From contig NZ_LASA01000054.1 of assembly GCF_001562015.1 (NCBI RefSeq), positions 25,377-89,376 on the forward strand: a stretch of DNA of 64,000 bases, written 5' to 3'. The translations under genes and the position numbers were made by a program. Shown one piece after another: positions 1 to 9,026 of this stretch; positions within the stretch are counted from its first letter, which is position 1, and each line of letters starts with the position of its first letter. This stretch comes from Endozoicomonas arenosclerae (GTDB taxonomy: Bacteria > Pseudomonadota > Gammaproteobacteria > Pseudomonadales > Endozoicomonadaceae). The notes under the pieces were generated by a model. The model had not been told where the DNA came from. It did no database searches and saw nothing but the letters and a program-made list of their open reading frames with translations.

Positions 1-647
1 AGAAGGTCGTAGGGATCTTTTTTGCTGATAGCTTCTGCTGCGCGTTTTTCAGCGTTAACATCCAGCTTGGCAACAATTTCAGCGGTACTCATACGACCAT
101 GACCGAATGGCTGGCCGTTAACGAATACGGCAGGTACGGCCATGATTTGTTTTTCGTCCACCTCGTCCTGGAACAGGGCGCCATCAATCATTGTGTGACT
201 GATGCCCGGGTTCAAGACTGCCATCAGGTTCAGCGCCTGGACTACTTCCGGGCAGTTCTGACAGGACAGGGAGATGTATGTTTCAAAGTTGAACTCGCCT
301 TCCAGATTTTTGATCTGCTCGATCAGGTCGGCTTCCAGCTTGGCGGGGTGTCCACCGCTCTGGAGAATAGCCAGTATCAAAGAATTGAATTCGTGCCCCA
401 TGGGCAACCCGGCAAAGCGAATGGCCGGGCGACTGTCTGAACCCTGAATGGCCATGGAAGGCCTTCTGTCCTGATCATTGTCGCTTTCACGAAGCGTGAT
501 CTGACTGGAAAGGGTTTCAAGGTCTTTGGCCAGTGCAGCCATTTCCTGTGATTTCGCGGAGTCATCGAGAGACACAACAATCTCAACAGGGGTTTTCAGG
601 TTCTGGAAGTAAGCTTCCAGTTGCTTTTTGATGTTTGCGTCCAACAT
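1..647 (-). CDS. ahpF: Alkyl hydroperoxide reductase subunit F, N-terminal part (partial)
   Basis: Flavoprotein that passes electrons from NADH to AhpC for peroxide detoxification in the cytoplasm. The visible 215 residues begin MLDANIKKQLEAYFQ and cover the N-terminal thioredoxin-like double fold, including the redox pair in SCQNCPEVV and the conserved NGQPFGHGR stretch before the linker. The FAD/NAD domains lie beyond the left edge of the window. The start is the ATG whose complement is at 645-647. It lies 66 bases downstream of ahpC on the same strand, so the pair is very probably one operon. Identity is firm; only completeness is unknown. Confidence 0.95.
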   Translation of the reverse strand, partial: MLDANIKKQLEAYFQNLKTPVEIVVSLDDSAKSQEMAALAKDLETLSSQITLRESDNDQDRRPSMAIQGSDSRPAIRFAGLPMGHEFNSLILAILQSGGHPAKLEADLIEQIKNLEGEFNFETYISLSCQNCPEVVQALNLMAVLNPGISHTMIDGALFQDEVDEKQIMAVPAVFVNGQPFGHGRMSTAEIVAKLDVNAEKRAAEAISKKDPYDL

Positions 648-713
648 GACAGACTCGCTTAATCTTTTAAATTAGGTTTTAGGCTCCCTGCTTATGCAGG
701 GAGCGCAGGTCTT

Positions 714-1277
714 TTAGATTTTTCCGACCAGATCCAGGGAAGGTTCCAGAGTCTCTTCGCCTGGCTGCCATGCAGCCGGGCATACCTGACCTGGGTTAGC
801 AGCGATGAACTGAGCTGCCTGAATCTTGCGAACCAGATCTTCAGCGTTACGGCCAATGCCCAGATCGTTGGTTTCAACGACCTTGATCTCACCTTCAGGG
901 TTCATTACGAAGGTGCCACGCAGAGCCAGACCTTCTTCTTCGATCATCACTTCAAAGTTGCGAGTGATCTGACCTGTTGGATCGCCGATCATTGGGAACT
1001 TGATCTTGTTGATGGTGTCGGAGCTGTCGTGCCACGCCTTGTGAGTGAAGTGAGTGTCTGTAGACACGGAGTACACTTCAACGCCCATGCCTTGCAGCTT
1101 TTCGTAGTGATCAGCCAGGTCGCCCAGTTCAGTCGGGCAGACAAAGGTGAAGTCTGCTGGGTAGAAGAAGACAACAGACCACTTGCCTTTCAGGCTTTCT
1201 TCAGTCACATCAATGAACTCACCATTGTGAAAAGCAGTGGCTTTGAATGGCTTGATTTGAGTGTTAACGAGGGACAT
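714..1277 (-). CDS. ahpC: Alkyl hydroperoxide reductase subunit C (2-Cys peroxiredoxin)
   Basis: Typical AhpC of 187 residues, the same length as the E. coli protein. It starts [16 protein letters not shown], has the peroxidatic cysteine in DFTFVCPTE and the resolving cysteine in GQVCPAAW near the C-terminus. It reduces H2O2 and organic peroxides and is recycled by AhpF, encoded just downstream. I chose the ATG at 1277 because AAGGAAAG precedes it at good spacing; the reading frame extends nine codons further upstream but those residues are not part of the family. A candidate OxyR site lies about 185 bp upstream. Confidence 0.97.
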   Translation of the reverse strand: MSLVNTQIKPFKATAFHNGEFIDVTEESLKGKWSVVFFYPADFTFVCPTELGDLADHYEKLQGMGVEVYSVSTDTHFTHKAWHDSSDTINKIKFPMIGDPTGQITRNFEVMIEEEGLALRGTFVMNPEGEIKVVETNDLGIGRNAEDLVRKIQAAQFIAANPGQVCPAAWQPGEETLEPSLDLVGKI

Positions 1278-1460
1278 GATTTCTTTCCTTCTTGCTGTAG
1301 CCATTGAATCGCAAATGGCTGGATATAAACGAAAATATTTTGATCAGATATCGCTGCTTCTGAGCTGTGGATCAAAATACTTTCCACTGAATCTGTTCTG
1401 TTGCCTGTCCGTTTTCGGTGGCGACAGGGAAAGAATATGCCGATTGGGCTGATTGGTATA

Positions 1461-1497
1461 ATTGATCGTATAAATGTCACTAATAGAAATTAGCTAT
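1461..1497. promoter_or_regulatory. Candidate OxyR binding site upstream of ahpC
   Basis: Four tetranucleotides spaced by exactly seven bases read ATTG-N7-AAAT-N7-ATAG-N7-CTAT, matching 13 of 16 positions of the OxyR consensus ATAG-N7-CTAT-N7-ATAG-N7-CTAT. The distal half, ATAG-N7-CTAT at 1483-1497, is perfect. OxyR control of ahpCF is well established in enterobacteria. The distance to the ahpC start implies the promoter lies between the site and the gene; I did not find a convincing -10/-35 pair. Confidence 0.45.
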
Positions 1498-1527
1498 TAA
1501 TGGTGAAGTCTCTTTTGGAGGGAGGTT

Positions 1528-1549
1528 GATGCCGGCTTTATCCGGCATC
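1528..1549. terminator. Hairpin after the thioesterase gene
   Basis: A perfect 8-bp inverted repeat (GATGCCGG / CCGGCATC, 6-base loop) follows the thioesterase stop codon on the minus strand. There is no clear U tract on that strand, so an intrinsic terminator is only a possibility. Confidence 0.3.
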
Positions 1550-1559
1550 GGATTTTGGA

Positions 1560-1928
1560 CTATGCAGCGCCAGTGACCATTTGATGAGGAACCTTCTCAC
1601 CTTCTGCATTGACATGAACCATTACAATTCTGTCCACATGGACGATGATATTTTTTGTGAGCTTATTTCTAACCCTGCACTCCAAAGTGACAGATGTCGT
1701 CCCAACGTGCACCAGATCTATGCCGATTTCGATCAGTTCTCCCAGTCTGGCTGAAGAGATGAACTCGATCTCAGACATGTATTTAGTGACGACATGGGTA
1801 GTATTCATCTGGCAGCAGGCGAATGCCCAGGCCTCCTCATCAATCCATCCCAGGACAGTGCCTCCAAATAGATGACTGGAGTGGTTAAGGTCCTCGTGTT
1901 TGATCATTTTACGGCTGTAGTATTTCAA
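1560..1928 (-). CDS. Hotdog-fold acyl-CoA thioesterase (YciA-like)
   Basis: A 122-residue hotdog thioesterase. The opening MKYYSRKMIKHEDLN, then LFGGTVLGWIDEEAW and VVTKYMSEIEFISSA, are the usual landmarks of YciA/BACH-type acyl-CoA hydrolases; the Asp in WIDEEA is the probable catalytic acid. It would release free fatty acid and CoA in the cytoplasm. The start is a TTG at 1928: AAGGAAAG precedes it, and family members begin with the same MKxYxRK sequence, so the TTG is preferred to the ATG seven codons later. It is a single gene, divergent from the peroxidase fusion gene. Confidence 0.85.
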   Translation of the reverse strand: MKYYSRKMIKHEDLNHSSHLFGGTVLGWIDEEAWAFACCQMNTTHVVTKYMSEIEFISSARLGELIEIGIDLVHVGTTSVTLECRVRNKLTKNIIVHVDRIVMVHVNAEGEKVPHQMVTGAA

Positions 1929-1969
1929 GGTGCTTTCCTTAGGTGCTATGTATAAGTCAGTTGACTTGT

Positions 1970-1985
1970 GAGCGATCGTTCGCTC
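1970..1985. promoter_or_regulatory. Perfect inverted repeat in divergent intergenic region
   Basis: GAGCGA-TCGT-TCGCTC is a 16-bp perfect inverted repeat between the divergent thioesterase gene and the peroxidase fusion gene. The position suits an operator, but no regulator is encoded next to it, so the role is unassigned. Confidence 0.3.
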
Positions 1986-2104
1986 CTATTTGTTTCTAGA
2001 GCAATAAGCAGGCCAGATCCTCTGAGGTTCGTCAGTAAGAAACTTAAATTCTGAAGAGCTCTGTTATAACTTAGGAAGTAAAGGGCGAAAACGGATTTAG
2101 CCAA

Positions 2105-5100
2105 ATGCAGAGCAAGGCATCTGTTCGTTGTTTACTGCTGGGCCTATTGTGGATGACGTCTTCTGAGGCTTTCTCTGAGCCGATGAGGGGAGATGCTCTT
2201 CGTCAATGGCTGAACTCAGATCACTTCTCCCATAAGCTGGAAGCCGATATAGCAGGTCCGGGTATTGATTCGGACCTGAGTCAGCTGGGCAGGAAACTGT
2301 TTTTCAGTCCGGATCTTAGTCTGGATGGGAAGGTCGCCTGCTCTACCTGTCATCACCCGACACTCGGTGGGGCTGACGGTCTAGCTCTTCCAGTAGGAGT
2401 AACGGTTGATGATCCTTTCCTGATTGGAGAGCAGCGGTTGAAGAAGCTGGTACAGACTTCTGCCGGTGATCATACCCGACATTTAATTCCCAGAAACTCT
2501 CCCACTGTCTTCAATACTGCCCTCTATCAAAAGAATCTTTTCTGGGATGGTCGGGTTCAATATGTCATTCAACACTCATCCGAGAAACGAATCAAAGTCG
2601 GCGGTGGTTATTCCGGGCTTTCTGCGGATCGATACGAGACCGGAAGCCTATTACAGGCTCAGGCACGGTTGCCTATGGTGTCGCCCTTTGAGATGAAAGG
2701 CTTGAAAGATGCCGCCCATAATAATGTTGAAATCCATCAGTTGATCGTAAAGCGGCTGGCAGATAGCCGTCAGTGGTGTGATTTATTCAGAAAAGTATTT
2801 GTCAAAAGCAGCCCTGATTGCAGCGAGATAGTTTCAATTGACGCTGTCACACGGGCGCTGGCAGCCTATCAGGCAGACCTTCTGTTCATTGAAAATCGTT
2901 TCTTTGGCTTTCTTAAGGGGCAGAACACCCTTTCAGAGAGTGAACAAGATGGAGCTCGCTTATTTTTCACTCCATTGTCGGAAGGTGGGGCTGGTTGCTC
3001 TGTCTGTCATGCCGGACAGCACTTTTCTAATGAACAGTTTTACAATCTTGGCATTGTTCCCCACGGACCGGGCGTAAATGGCAGGGGGCTTGATTACGGT
3101 AGAAGCAATATAGAACCCGGAAGGGATATCTTCAGCTTCAGAACCCCAGGGCTGCTCAATATCGCTCAGACCGCACCTTACTTTCATAATGGCAGTGCCA
3201 GGCATTTGTCGGATGCAATTCGTGCGCACACACAAAAAGCTTTGCGTAGTTCAGTGGGAATTGAATCGAAAAAAGATGAAGCCGTTTATCTAAAACGTTC
3301 ACTGACTACTATTCGGGAAAAGGCTGCGCAGTCTAAGACATTAAAACTTCTGCCGGAATTTTTATCCGATAATAAAGTGAACCAGCTGGCGGGATTCCTT
3401 CAGACGCTTACCGACGCCTGCATTCTCAATGAATCTTGTTTAAAGCCCTTCATGGATTCTCAGCCAATAGTCACTCCGATTGAAAAAACCAGTGCTAAAC
3501 AGCTAGGGAAGTCTGTTGAATTAAAGAGTGAAGAGAAGCCCGTTGCTGTCAGTTTTCCTGGATTTGATCAGTGTGTTGAACCTGCTACCAAACCTTCAGA
3601 CAGTGACTCATGGTTTAGTGAAGCTGGAGTTGAAGTCGGCATTACACATAGACGTAACGTTGGGCTGATCAAGCCGGGCTGGATCATGGATGTTATTAAC
3701 TGGGGAGGCGTCAGTGCTGCTGATCTGAATAACGATTGTCTGGATGATCTGGTTTTTACCGACAATCAGGGAACCCTCTGGACCTATTTTCAGCAGTTGG
3801 AGGGTGGTTTCAGACAGGAGTCCATGACACCTCAAGGTATTAATTTGAAAGGAGCCATTACCCCTCTGGTGGTGGATCTGGATGGTGATTATCGGCCCGA
3901 CCTTTATCTGGGCAATGATGGTCGATTTTATCCACAGGTACTGTTTGATTTTACGGGTAAGCCATCGCCTTTCATTTTTTCAGCCATTTCCGGACCTTCT
4001 CTGAATGCCAGCTTTGGTGATCTGGATCAGGATGGGGATCTTGATGCGGTGATGGCATTCTGGCGAACCTACAAGTCGATCCGGCAGCCTCAGGTATGGA
4101 GTAATACAGGCTATCGAAAAATAAGTCCGACGTCGTTTGAACTGCCAGAACTCAGAAACAGTTATGGACCGGTTACCCTTAATGACGGGTTGATACACCA
4201 GAAGCATGAAGCACCGGTTTTTGGGGGTGACGATTTTACTTTTACACCCAACTTTGCCGATGTGGATGGTGATGGTATTTCCGATGTACTGATGACGGCT
4301 GACTTCTTTACTACCCAATTGTGGAAAAACTCGGGCAGTGAGCTGAAGGATGTGACGGATATCCAGGAGATTCACGGCAGCTTTGGAATGGGGGCTGCTA
4401 TTGCCGACTTTGATAATGATGGCGATCTGGACTGGTTTGAGAGCAGTATTTTCAGTCGCAGCCAAAGCAGTAGCTATACAGGCAACCGGTTGTATGAAAA
4501 TCAGGGGGATTATCAATTCAGAAACGTGACGGAAAACTCCGGCCTTCGCGATGGCGGTTGGGGCTGGGGGAGCTGTGCAGCCGACTTTAATAATGATGGG
4601 TTGATGGATATCTTTCACGCCACGGGTTATGGCAATGTCCCAGAAACGGCTACTTTTCCCAGTAAGGAGTATCAGACACTGGCCATTCAAGTGCTGAATA
4701 ACCATGAAGAGTTTCAGCAGTCTAAAGCGCGTCTGTTTATTAACCAGGGGGGTATGAGATTCAAAGAGCAGGCGCAAGAAGCGGGGTTGAAACAGGCTAT
4801 CGATGGCAGGGGCGTCAGCTGTTTTGATTATCAGCAGGATGGTGATATCGATATTGTCATCAGTAACTGGGAAGGTCGGCCTGTTTTTTTCAAAAACAAT
4901 AATCCTGAGAAGAATAACTGGCTTTCTATTCGATTGGTGGGACTGTCCGGCAATACCGAAGCTTTAGGGGCAAAAATAAGGCTTTATTTTGAAGGAGGGG
5001 TTCAATATCGGGAGGTTCGTTTTGAGAATAACTTTGTCTCTACAAATCCAAGGCAGCAGCATTTTGGTATTGGCTTGTCCAAAGCGGTTAAAAAGGTGGA

Positions 5101-5212
5101 AATTGACTGGCCCGCTCCAGATTATGTGACCACCGTCATAAATCAACCCGCCATAAATCAACGGCATCTTGTTTATCATCCAAAACTAAAAATAAAGAGC
5201 CCTTCCCAATAA
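2105..5212 (+). CDS. Exported di-heme cytochrome c peroxidase fused to FG-GAP/VCBS propeller and ASPIC/UnbV domain
   Basis: A 1035-residue exported protein. A signal peptide (about 1-25) leads into a MauG/CCP-like region with two heme c sites, CSTCH (79-83) and CSVCH (298-302). A short linker follows, then from about 535 a series of Ca-binding FG-GAP/VCBS motifs of the form DxDxDGxxD (for example DLDGDYRPD, DLDQDGDLD, DFDNDGDLD, DFNNDGLMD), and finally an ASPIC/UnbV domain (about 935-1020). CCPs reduce peroxide or act as MauG-type oxidases in the periplasm; the propeller half suggests binding to a surface or macromolecule, which is inference. It is followed 147 bases later by an LPMO gene, and peroxide is an LPMO co-substrate, so a functional link is possible but unproven. 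The start ATG has only a weak ribosome site. Confidence 0.85.
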   Translation: MQSKASVRCLLLGLLWMTSSEAFSEPMRGDALRQWLNSDHFSHKLEADIAGPGIDSDLSQLGRKLFFSPDLSLDGKVACSTCHHPTLGGADGLALPVGVTVDDPFLIGEQRLKKLVQTSAGDHTRHLIPRNSPTVFNTALYQKNLFWDGRVQYVIQHSSEKRIKVGGGYSGLSADRYETGSLLQAQARLPMVSPFEMKGLKDAAHNNVEIHQLIVKRLADSRQWCDLFRKVFVKSSPDCSEIVSIDAVTRALAAYQADLLFIENRFFGFLKGQNTLSESEQDGARLFFTPLSEGGAGCSVCHAGQHFSNEQFYNLGIVPHGPGVNGRGLDYGRSNIEPGRDIFSFRTPGLLNIAQTAPYFHNGSARHLSDAIRAHTQKALRSSVGIESKKDEAVYLKRSLTTIREKAAQSKTLKLLPEFLSDNKVNQLAGFLQTLTDACILNESCLKPFMDSQPIVTPIEKTSAKQLGKSVELKSEEKPVAVSFPGFDQCVEPATKPSDSDSWFSEAGVEVGITHRRNVGLIKPGWIMDVINWGGVSAADLNNDCLDDLVFTDNQGTLWTYFQQLEGGFRQESMTPQGINLKGAITPLVVDLDGDYRPDLYLGNDGRFYPQVLFDFTGKPSPFIFSAISGPSLNASFGDLDQDGDLDAVMAFWRTYKSIRQPQVWSNTGYRKISPTSFELPELRNSYGPVTLNDGLIHQKHEAPVFGGDDFTFTPNFADVDGDGISDVLMTADFFTTQLWKNSGSELKDVTDIQEIHGSFGMGAAIADFDNDGDLDWFESSIFSRSQSSSYTGNRLYENQGDYQFRNVTENSGLRDGGWGWGSCAADFNNDGLMDIFHATGYGNVPETATFPSKEYQTLAIQVLNNHEEFQQSKARLFINQGGMRFKEQAQEAGLKQAIDGRGVSCFDYQQDGDIDIVISNWEGRPVFFKNNNPEKNNWLSIRLVGLSGNTEALGAKIRLYFEGGVQYREVRFENNFVSTNPRQQHFGIGLSKAVKKVEIDWPAPDYVTTVINQPAINQRHLVYHPKLKIKSPSQ

Positions 5213-5359
5213 AAAAATAAAGTTAAAAAGTGTGAAACAAGTCTGTTTCGTTTTTGATGATCTGTGAAGAATGACAAGAAAGTGTAATCGTTTTCAGGTC
5301 ATCATAATAAACAAGGCGCCCGGATTAAAATTCTCATCTCTCAGGATGGAGCAAACATT

Positions 5360-6631
5360 ATGAGACCTACTTTAAAAGGAATGGCATCACTGGCTGCAGT
5401 GATGTTTTCCGGTATGGCCATGGGGCACGGCTGGACTGAGTTCCCGAAAGCAAGACAGATATTCTGTGCGGATGATGGTGGGTACTGGAGCTCCCAGGAT
5501 GGCTCAACGATTCCTAATGCTGCCTGTCGTGCAGCTTTCCTGGAGTCGGGCACTTATCCTTTTGTACAAAAGAATGAGTTTGCCGCTAATGTCACTGATT
5601 ATAATAATGAGTCTGCTGTCAGGGCTCTGGTGACCGATGGCAATCTCTGTAGTGCAGGTTCTACCGCCAAGGCGGGAATGGATATACCTTCCGCTGCCTG
5701 GCAGAAAACGACACTGTCCGCAGGTACTCATACCCTCAAGTTCAGAGCTACAGCTCCACACAATCCGAGTTACTGGCGTATTTATTTGACCAAACCGGGT
5801 TTTGATTCTTCTGTTCAACGTTTGCACTGGTCCGATCTGGAGTTGATCAACAGCCATGGTAATCTGCCCGTAGTGAATGGCTATTACGAAATGGATGCCA
5901 CGATTCCGGAAGGCAGAAGCGGTACAGGTATCCTCTATGTGCGCTGGCAGCGTGTAGATGCTGCGGGTGAAGGCTTCTATAACTGTTCTGATGTTGCCTT
6001 TACCAGTGGTGGCACAACACCTCCTCCCACTCCAACGCCTACACCAGATCCTGACCCAGCTCCTTCACTCGTCAATGTCGGCACTTATGTCAATACGGGT
6101 CATAACATTGCCGAAGCGGGCGACAAGGTTCGTTTCCGTCTGTTTAACAGTTCTGGTGCGGAAGTGGTTGATGAGCAGATTAACATTACCAGCAGCAACG
6201 CTGACTTCAGTCTCTGGACAAAAGAGCTGGCGTTGAAGGTAAATGATCGTAATCAGGGCAAGGCCTTTATTGGTATCTGGCACGACGCCATGAATCATCT
6301 CATGTACGACGAGGACAATCTGTTCAGTAACAGGGTTTGGGCACCGGATGCCAATCACAGTTCTTCGACTTCTGTCATCAAGTCTTCGGATGTGACGCCT
6401 CCTCCTACGCCTGAGCCAACACCCGAACCGACACCGGAGCCTACCCCAGACTATGAATACGCCTATCCGGAAGGCAAGGGTAGCTATCAGCCAGGAACCG
6501 TAGTGCTTGGAACGGACGGTAAGGTTTATCAGTGCAAGCCATTCCCATACTCAGGATGGTGTAATCAGTCCACCCTCTACTATGCCCCGGGTACCGGTCT
6601 GGCATGGCAGGACGCCTGGATCAAGAAGTAA
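5360..6631 (+). CDS. Secreted chitin-active lytic polysaccharide monooxygenase (AA10) with CBM73-like domain
   Basis: A 423-residue multidomain LPMO. The signal peptide (1-22) ends right before His23 of HGWTEFPKARQ, which becomes the N-terminal copper ligand; the second histidine-brace residue is His134 in TAPHNPSYW. The AA10 domain is followed by a Pro/Thr linker (about 219-232), a GbpA-like middle domain (about 234-340), a second repetitive PTPEPTPE linker, and a C-terminal module with WCNQ and YAPGTGLAWQDAW, characteristic of chitin-binding CBM73. It would cut crystalline chitin oxidatively outside the cell. GbpA-type proteins also act in colonisation of chitinous or mucous surfaces. AGGATGGAGC lies near the start; a strong terminator follows. 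Confidence 0.93.
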   Translation: MRPTLKGMASLAAVMFSGMAMGHGWTEFPKARQIFCADDGGYWSSQDGSTIPNAACRAAFLESGTYPFVQKNEFAANVTDYNNESAVRALVTDGNLCSAGSTAKAGMDIPSAAWQKTTLSAGTHTLKFRATAPHNPSYWRIYLTKPGFDSSVQRLHWSDLELINSHGNLPVVNGYYEMDATIPEGRSGTGILYVRWQRVDAAGEGFYNCSDVAFTSGGTTPPPTPTPTPDPDPAPSLVNVGTYVNTGHNIAEAGDKVRFRLFNSSGAEVVDEQINITSSNADFSLWTKELALKVNDRNQGKAFIGIWHDAMNHLMYDEDNLFSNRVWAPDANHSSSTSVIKSSDVTPPPTPEPTPEPTPEPTPDYEYAYPEGKGSYQPGTVVLGTDGKVYQCKPFPYSGWCNQSTLYYAPGTGLAWQDAWIKK

Positions 6632-6641
6632 GTCCCTTCTT

Positions 6642-6680
6642 AAACAGACCAGCCTCCCAGGCTGGTCTGTTTGTATTTTG
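6642..6680 (+). terminator. Rho-independent terminator after the LPMO gene
   Basis: A perfect 14-bp stem (AAACAGACCAGCCT at 6642-6655 with its complement at 6659-6672) around a CCC loop, followed by a T-rich stretch. It lies 10 bases after the LPMO stop codon. Confidence 0.92.
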
Positions 6681-6764
6681 TGAATGCAATCTCATATTAA
6701 AGAGCCTTCCTGAATATCTGCACTACACTAAGTGGCTTTGACTCAATAATATCAATATCAGGTC

Positions 6765-8018
6765 ATGAACAAAGCTCTCCGCCTGCGCTGTGTCACTACT
6801 CTCAGTGCCACGCTGGAATTTTATGATTTCACATTGCTGATCTTTCTGGCCCCCGTGATTGCCAAGGTTTTTTTCCCGGGCACGGAGGGTTTAAGCACGG
6901 TCATGCCTGTGCTGTTGCTGTTCTTTGCCGGCTATCTGGCACGGTTTGTTGGAGGACTGGTTTACAGCCATACCGGAGACAGGCATGGGCGCAAAGCTTC
7001 CTATATCTACTCCATAGTTACTATGTCACTGGCCACCCTGGGGATAGGGTTATTGCCCGGTTACGCTCAGTGGGGTGAGCTGGCACCTTTGGGTCTGCTG
7101 GTGTTGAGGATCTTGCAGGGTTTCTCTCTTGGGGGGGAGATTCCCGGTGCGGTTGTTTTTGCTGCCGAGCACACAGAAACAAACAAAAGAGGCTTGGTTA
7201 CGGGTCTGGTCATCAGTGGTGTGACTTTCGGGAATGTTCTGGCCAGTGGTGTGGTAGGGCTACTGTACTTTTGTTTCAGCGATGAAACGGTAATCGCCTG
7301 GGGGTGGAGACTGGCCTTTATTCTGGGATCAGGACTGGGACTGCTGAGTTTATGGCTGCGCATGAGTCTGGAAGAAACACCGGTCTTCCGCTCTCTGGAG
7401 CCCTCGCAAGACAGAGTCTGGCCACTTAAAAAGCTGGTTCAGGATCACTCTCTGTCTCTGGTGCGGGGAACCTTGGTGGCGGCCCTGCCTGCCATCAGTT
7501 TATCCGTTCTGTTCTACATGCCCCGGTATCAGCAAGAATTTCTGAAGATACCGTCAGAAGTCGCCTTTTCAATGAGTACCTCTGCTTTTCTGCTTCTGAC
7601 GGGTATCACTCTGATCATGGCCATACTCTCAGACAAGATAGGGCGATTATCCATGATCCGTGTTGGCAGCTTTATATTCATGTTGCTGCCAACAGGCTTT
7701 TGCCTGATGACGTGTCAGGCGTTTTCTCCCATTCTGGCCTTGATGCCACTCCTTTTGGGGTGTGGAATGGTGATGGGGGTTTATGAATCTTCTATGGCAG
7801 AGCTGTTTCCCACCAGGGCCCGGTACAGTGGTGTGGCCTTTTGCCATAACCTGGCTTTTGCTTTCTTTGGCGGGATTACACCGATTATTCTGGAATGGAT
7901 GTGTGCCAGAGGCTGGTTATTAGCACCGGCATTTTTGCCTGTTGGGATGGCTCTCCTGCTCTATCTGTCCTCCCTGGGGTGGGAAGACAGATATCGGAAA
8001 GATCTGACTTATATCTAA
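6765..8018 (+). CDS. MFS metabolite:proton symporter (MHS/ProP-like)
   Basis: A 417-residue inner-membrane protein with about twelve hydrophobic segments. ATLEFYDF near the N-terminus, GDRHGRK between helices 2 and 3, and RILQGFSLGGE in helix 4 mark the metabolite:H+ symporter branch of the major facilitator superfamily (ProP, citrate, shikimate, KgtP). The substrate cannot be read from sequence. It is a single gene that ends in a 4-base tail-to-tail overlap with the minus-strand outer-membrane protein gene. Confidence 0.85.
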   Translation: MNKALRLRCVTTLSATLEFYDFTLLIFLAPVIAKVFFPGTEGLSTVMPVLLLFFAGYLARFVGGLVYSHTGDRHGRKASYIYSIVTMSLATLGIGLLPGYAQWGELAPLGLLVLRILQGFSLGGEIPGAVVFAAEHTETNKRGLVTGLVISGVTFGNVLASGVVGLLYFCFSDETVIAWGWRLAFILGSGLGLLSLWLRMSLEETPVFRSLEPSQDRVWPLKKLVQDHSLSLVRGTLVAALPAISLSVLFYMPRYQQEFLKIPSEVAFSMSTSAFLLLTGITLIMAILSDKIGRLSMIRVGSFIFMLLPTGFCLMTCQAFSPILALMPLLLGCGMVMGVYESSMAELFPTRARYSGVAFCHNLAFAFFGGITPIILEWMCARGWLLAPAFLPVGMALLLYLSSLGWEDRYRKDLTYI

Positions 8019-8848
8019 TCGAAACGATAGGTGAGTGTTCCCATCAGGGTTTGACGGCCATCAAATCCTGCTTCAAAAACGGCGTGCCAGTTGTCTGTGA
8101 ACTGAAGGCTGGCACCCAGCATCGGGCTCCATGGGTTGTCTGCTTTAACATCCATTTCCATCACCATAGGGGTGTCCAACCCTGGTAAGGACTGTTCAAC
8201 AGTAATGCGTTGATCCAGCCACAGGTAGCTGACCCCTGCTGTCCAGGTTACCGGAATATCTGCAATTCGGGTGGTATAGCCCAACCTGGGAGTGGCCATA
8301 ATGGCATTGACTTTGGATCGGACAACATTCAATTCTGTCCGGGTTGCGTTGATGTCCAGACTGGCAGACCATGGCCCGCTGCCGTAAACCAGAGTGGCTC
8401 CCAATCCCCAGCTGTCGCCATGATATTTCTGCAAGGTTGTGGTGTTATCAGTTTGTATGCCCCCTGGCAGGTTGGGAGTGATATCAAACGTAGTTGTGGT
8501 ATTAACCTGTGTTTCGCCCTCCATATATCCGTACATGAGGTACAGATTCAGGAATGGCAAAACCCATGCGTCTACTCGCAGGTTAGTTGTTCGGCTCTCG
8601 TCTTCTACCTTGTTGAATTGCAGGTCTGTGATGTATCGACCAATGTCTCCCTGAAACACAACGCTGTCCAGCTTGCTGTTCTGCTTCATTGAAAGAGTGG
8701 TCAGTGAAATGCCCCAGGTTTTAGGGAAGTCAGTGCCTTCCGGTATCCACTCTTTGCCAAACAGCGGGCCAGAACTCTCTGCATAGGATTGGGTAATCAG
8801 AAAGGGAAGCAATGTGCTTATTAGTAAGGCTTGTCGTACAACTTTCAT
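8015..8848 (-). CDS. Predicted outer-membrane beta-barrel protein
   Basis: A 277-residue protein with a clear signal peptide (cleavage after about AQSYA, residue 23) and alternating amphipathic strands to a C-terminal TLTYRFD strand, typical of a small barrel. I do not recognise a named family; segments such as GDSWGLGATLVYGSGPW and LGASLQFTDNWHAVFEAGF are generic barrel strands. Its stop overlaps the symporter stop. No partner gene suggests its cargo. Confidence 0.6.
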   Translation of the reverse strand: MKVVRQALLISTLLPFLITQSYAESSGPLFGKEWIPEGTDFPKTWGISLTTLSMKQNSKLDSVVFQGDIGRYITDLQFNKVEDESRTTNLRVDAWVLPFLNLYLMYGYMEGETQVNTTTTFDITPNLPGGIQTDNTTTLQKYHGDSWGLGATLVYGSGPWSASLDINATRTELNVVRSKVNAIMATPRLGYTTRIADIPVTWTAGVSYLWLDQRITVEQSLPGLDTPMVMEMDVKADNPWSPMLGASLQFTDNWHAVFEAGFDGRQTLMGTLTYRFD

Positions 8849-9026
8849 GATGAGCTCATTTATTCTTGTTTTGATACGGTCAGGTTAATCTGAACGCAAT
8901 GAATTCTCAGGGCTCATCCTATGTAATTCGCTGGTTTCTTACAAACGACTTAAATTCATTGCGTTTATGGGAGTGGATTGCGGCTAGACTTCAGTCACCT
9001 CTGCTATTTGCTGCAAGGTGATGACT

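Noticed and set aside
3980..4777. Long minus-strand open frame (265 codons) inside the peroxidase fusion gene
   Set aside because: It is antisense to the FG-GAP repeats, has no ribosome site and no family resemblance.
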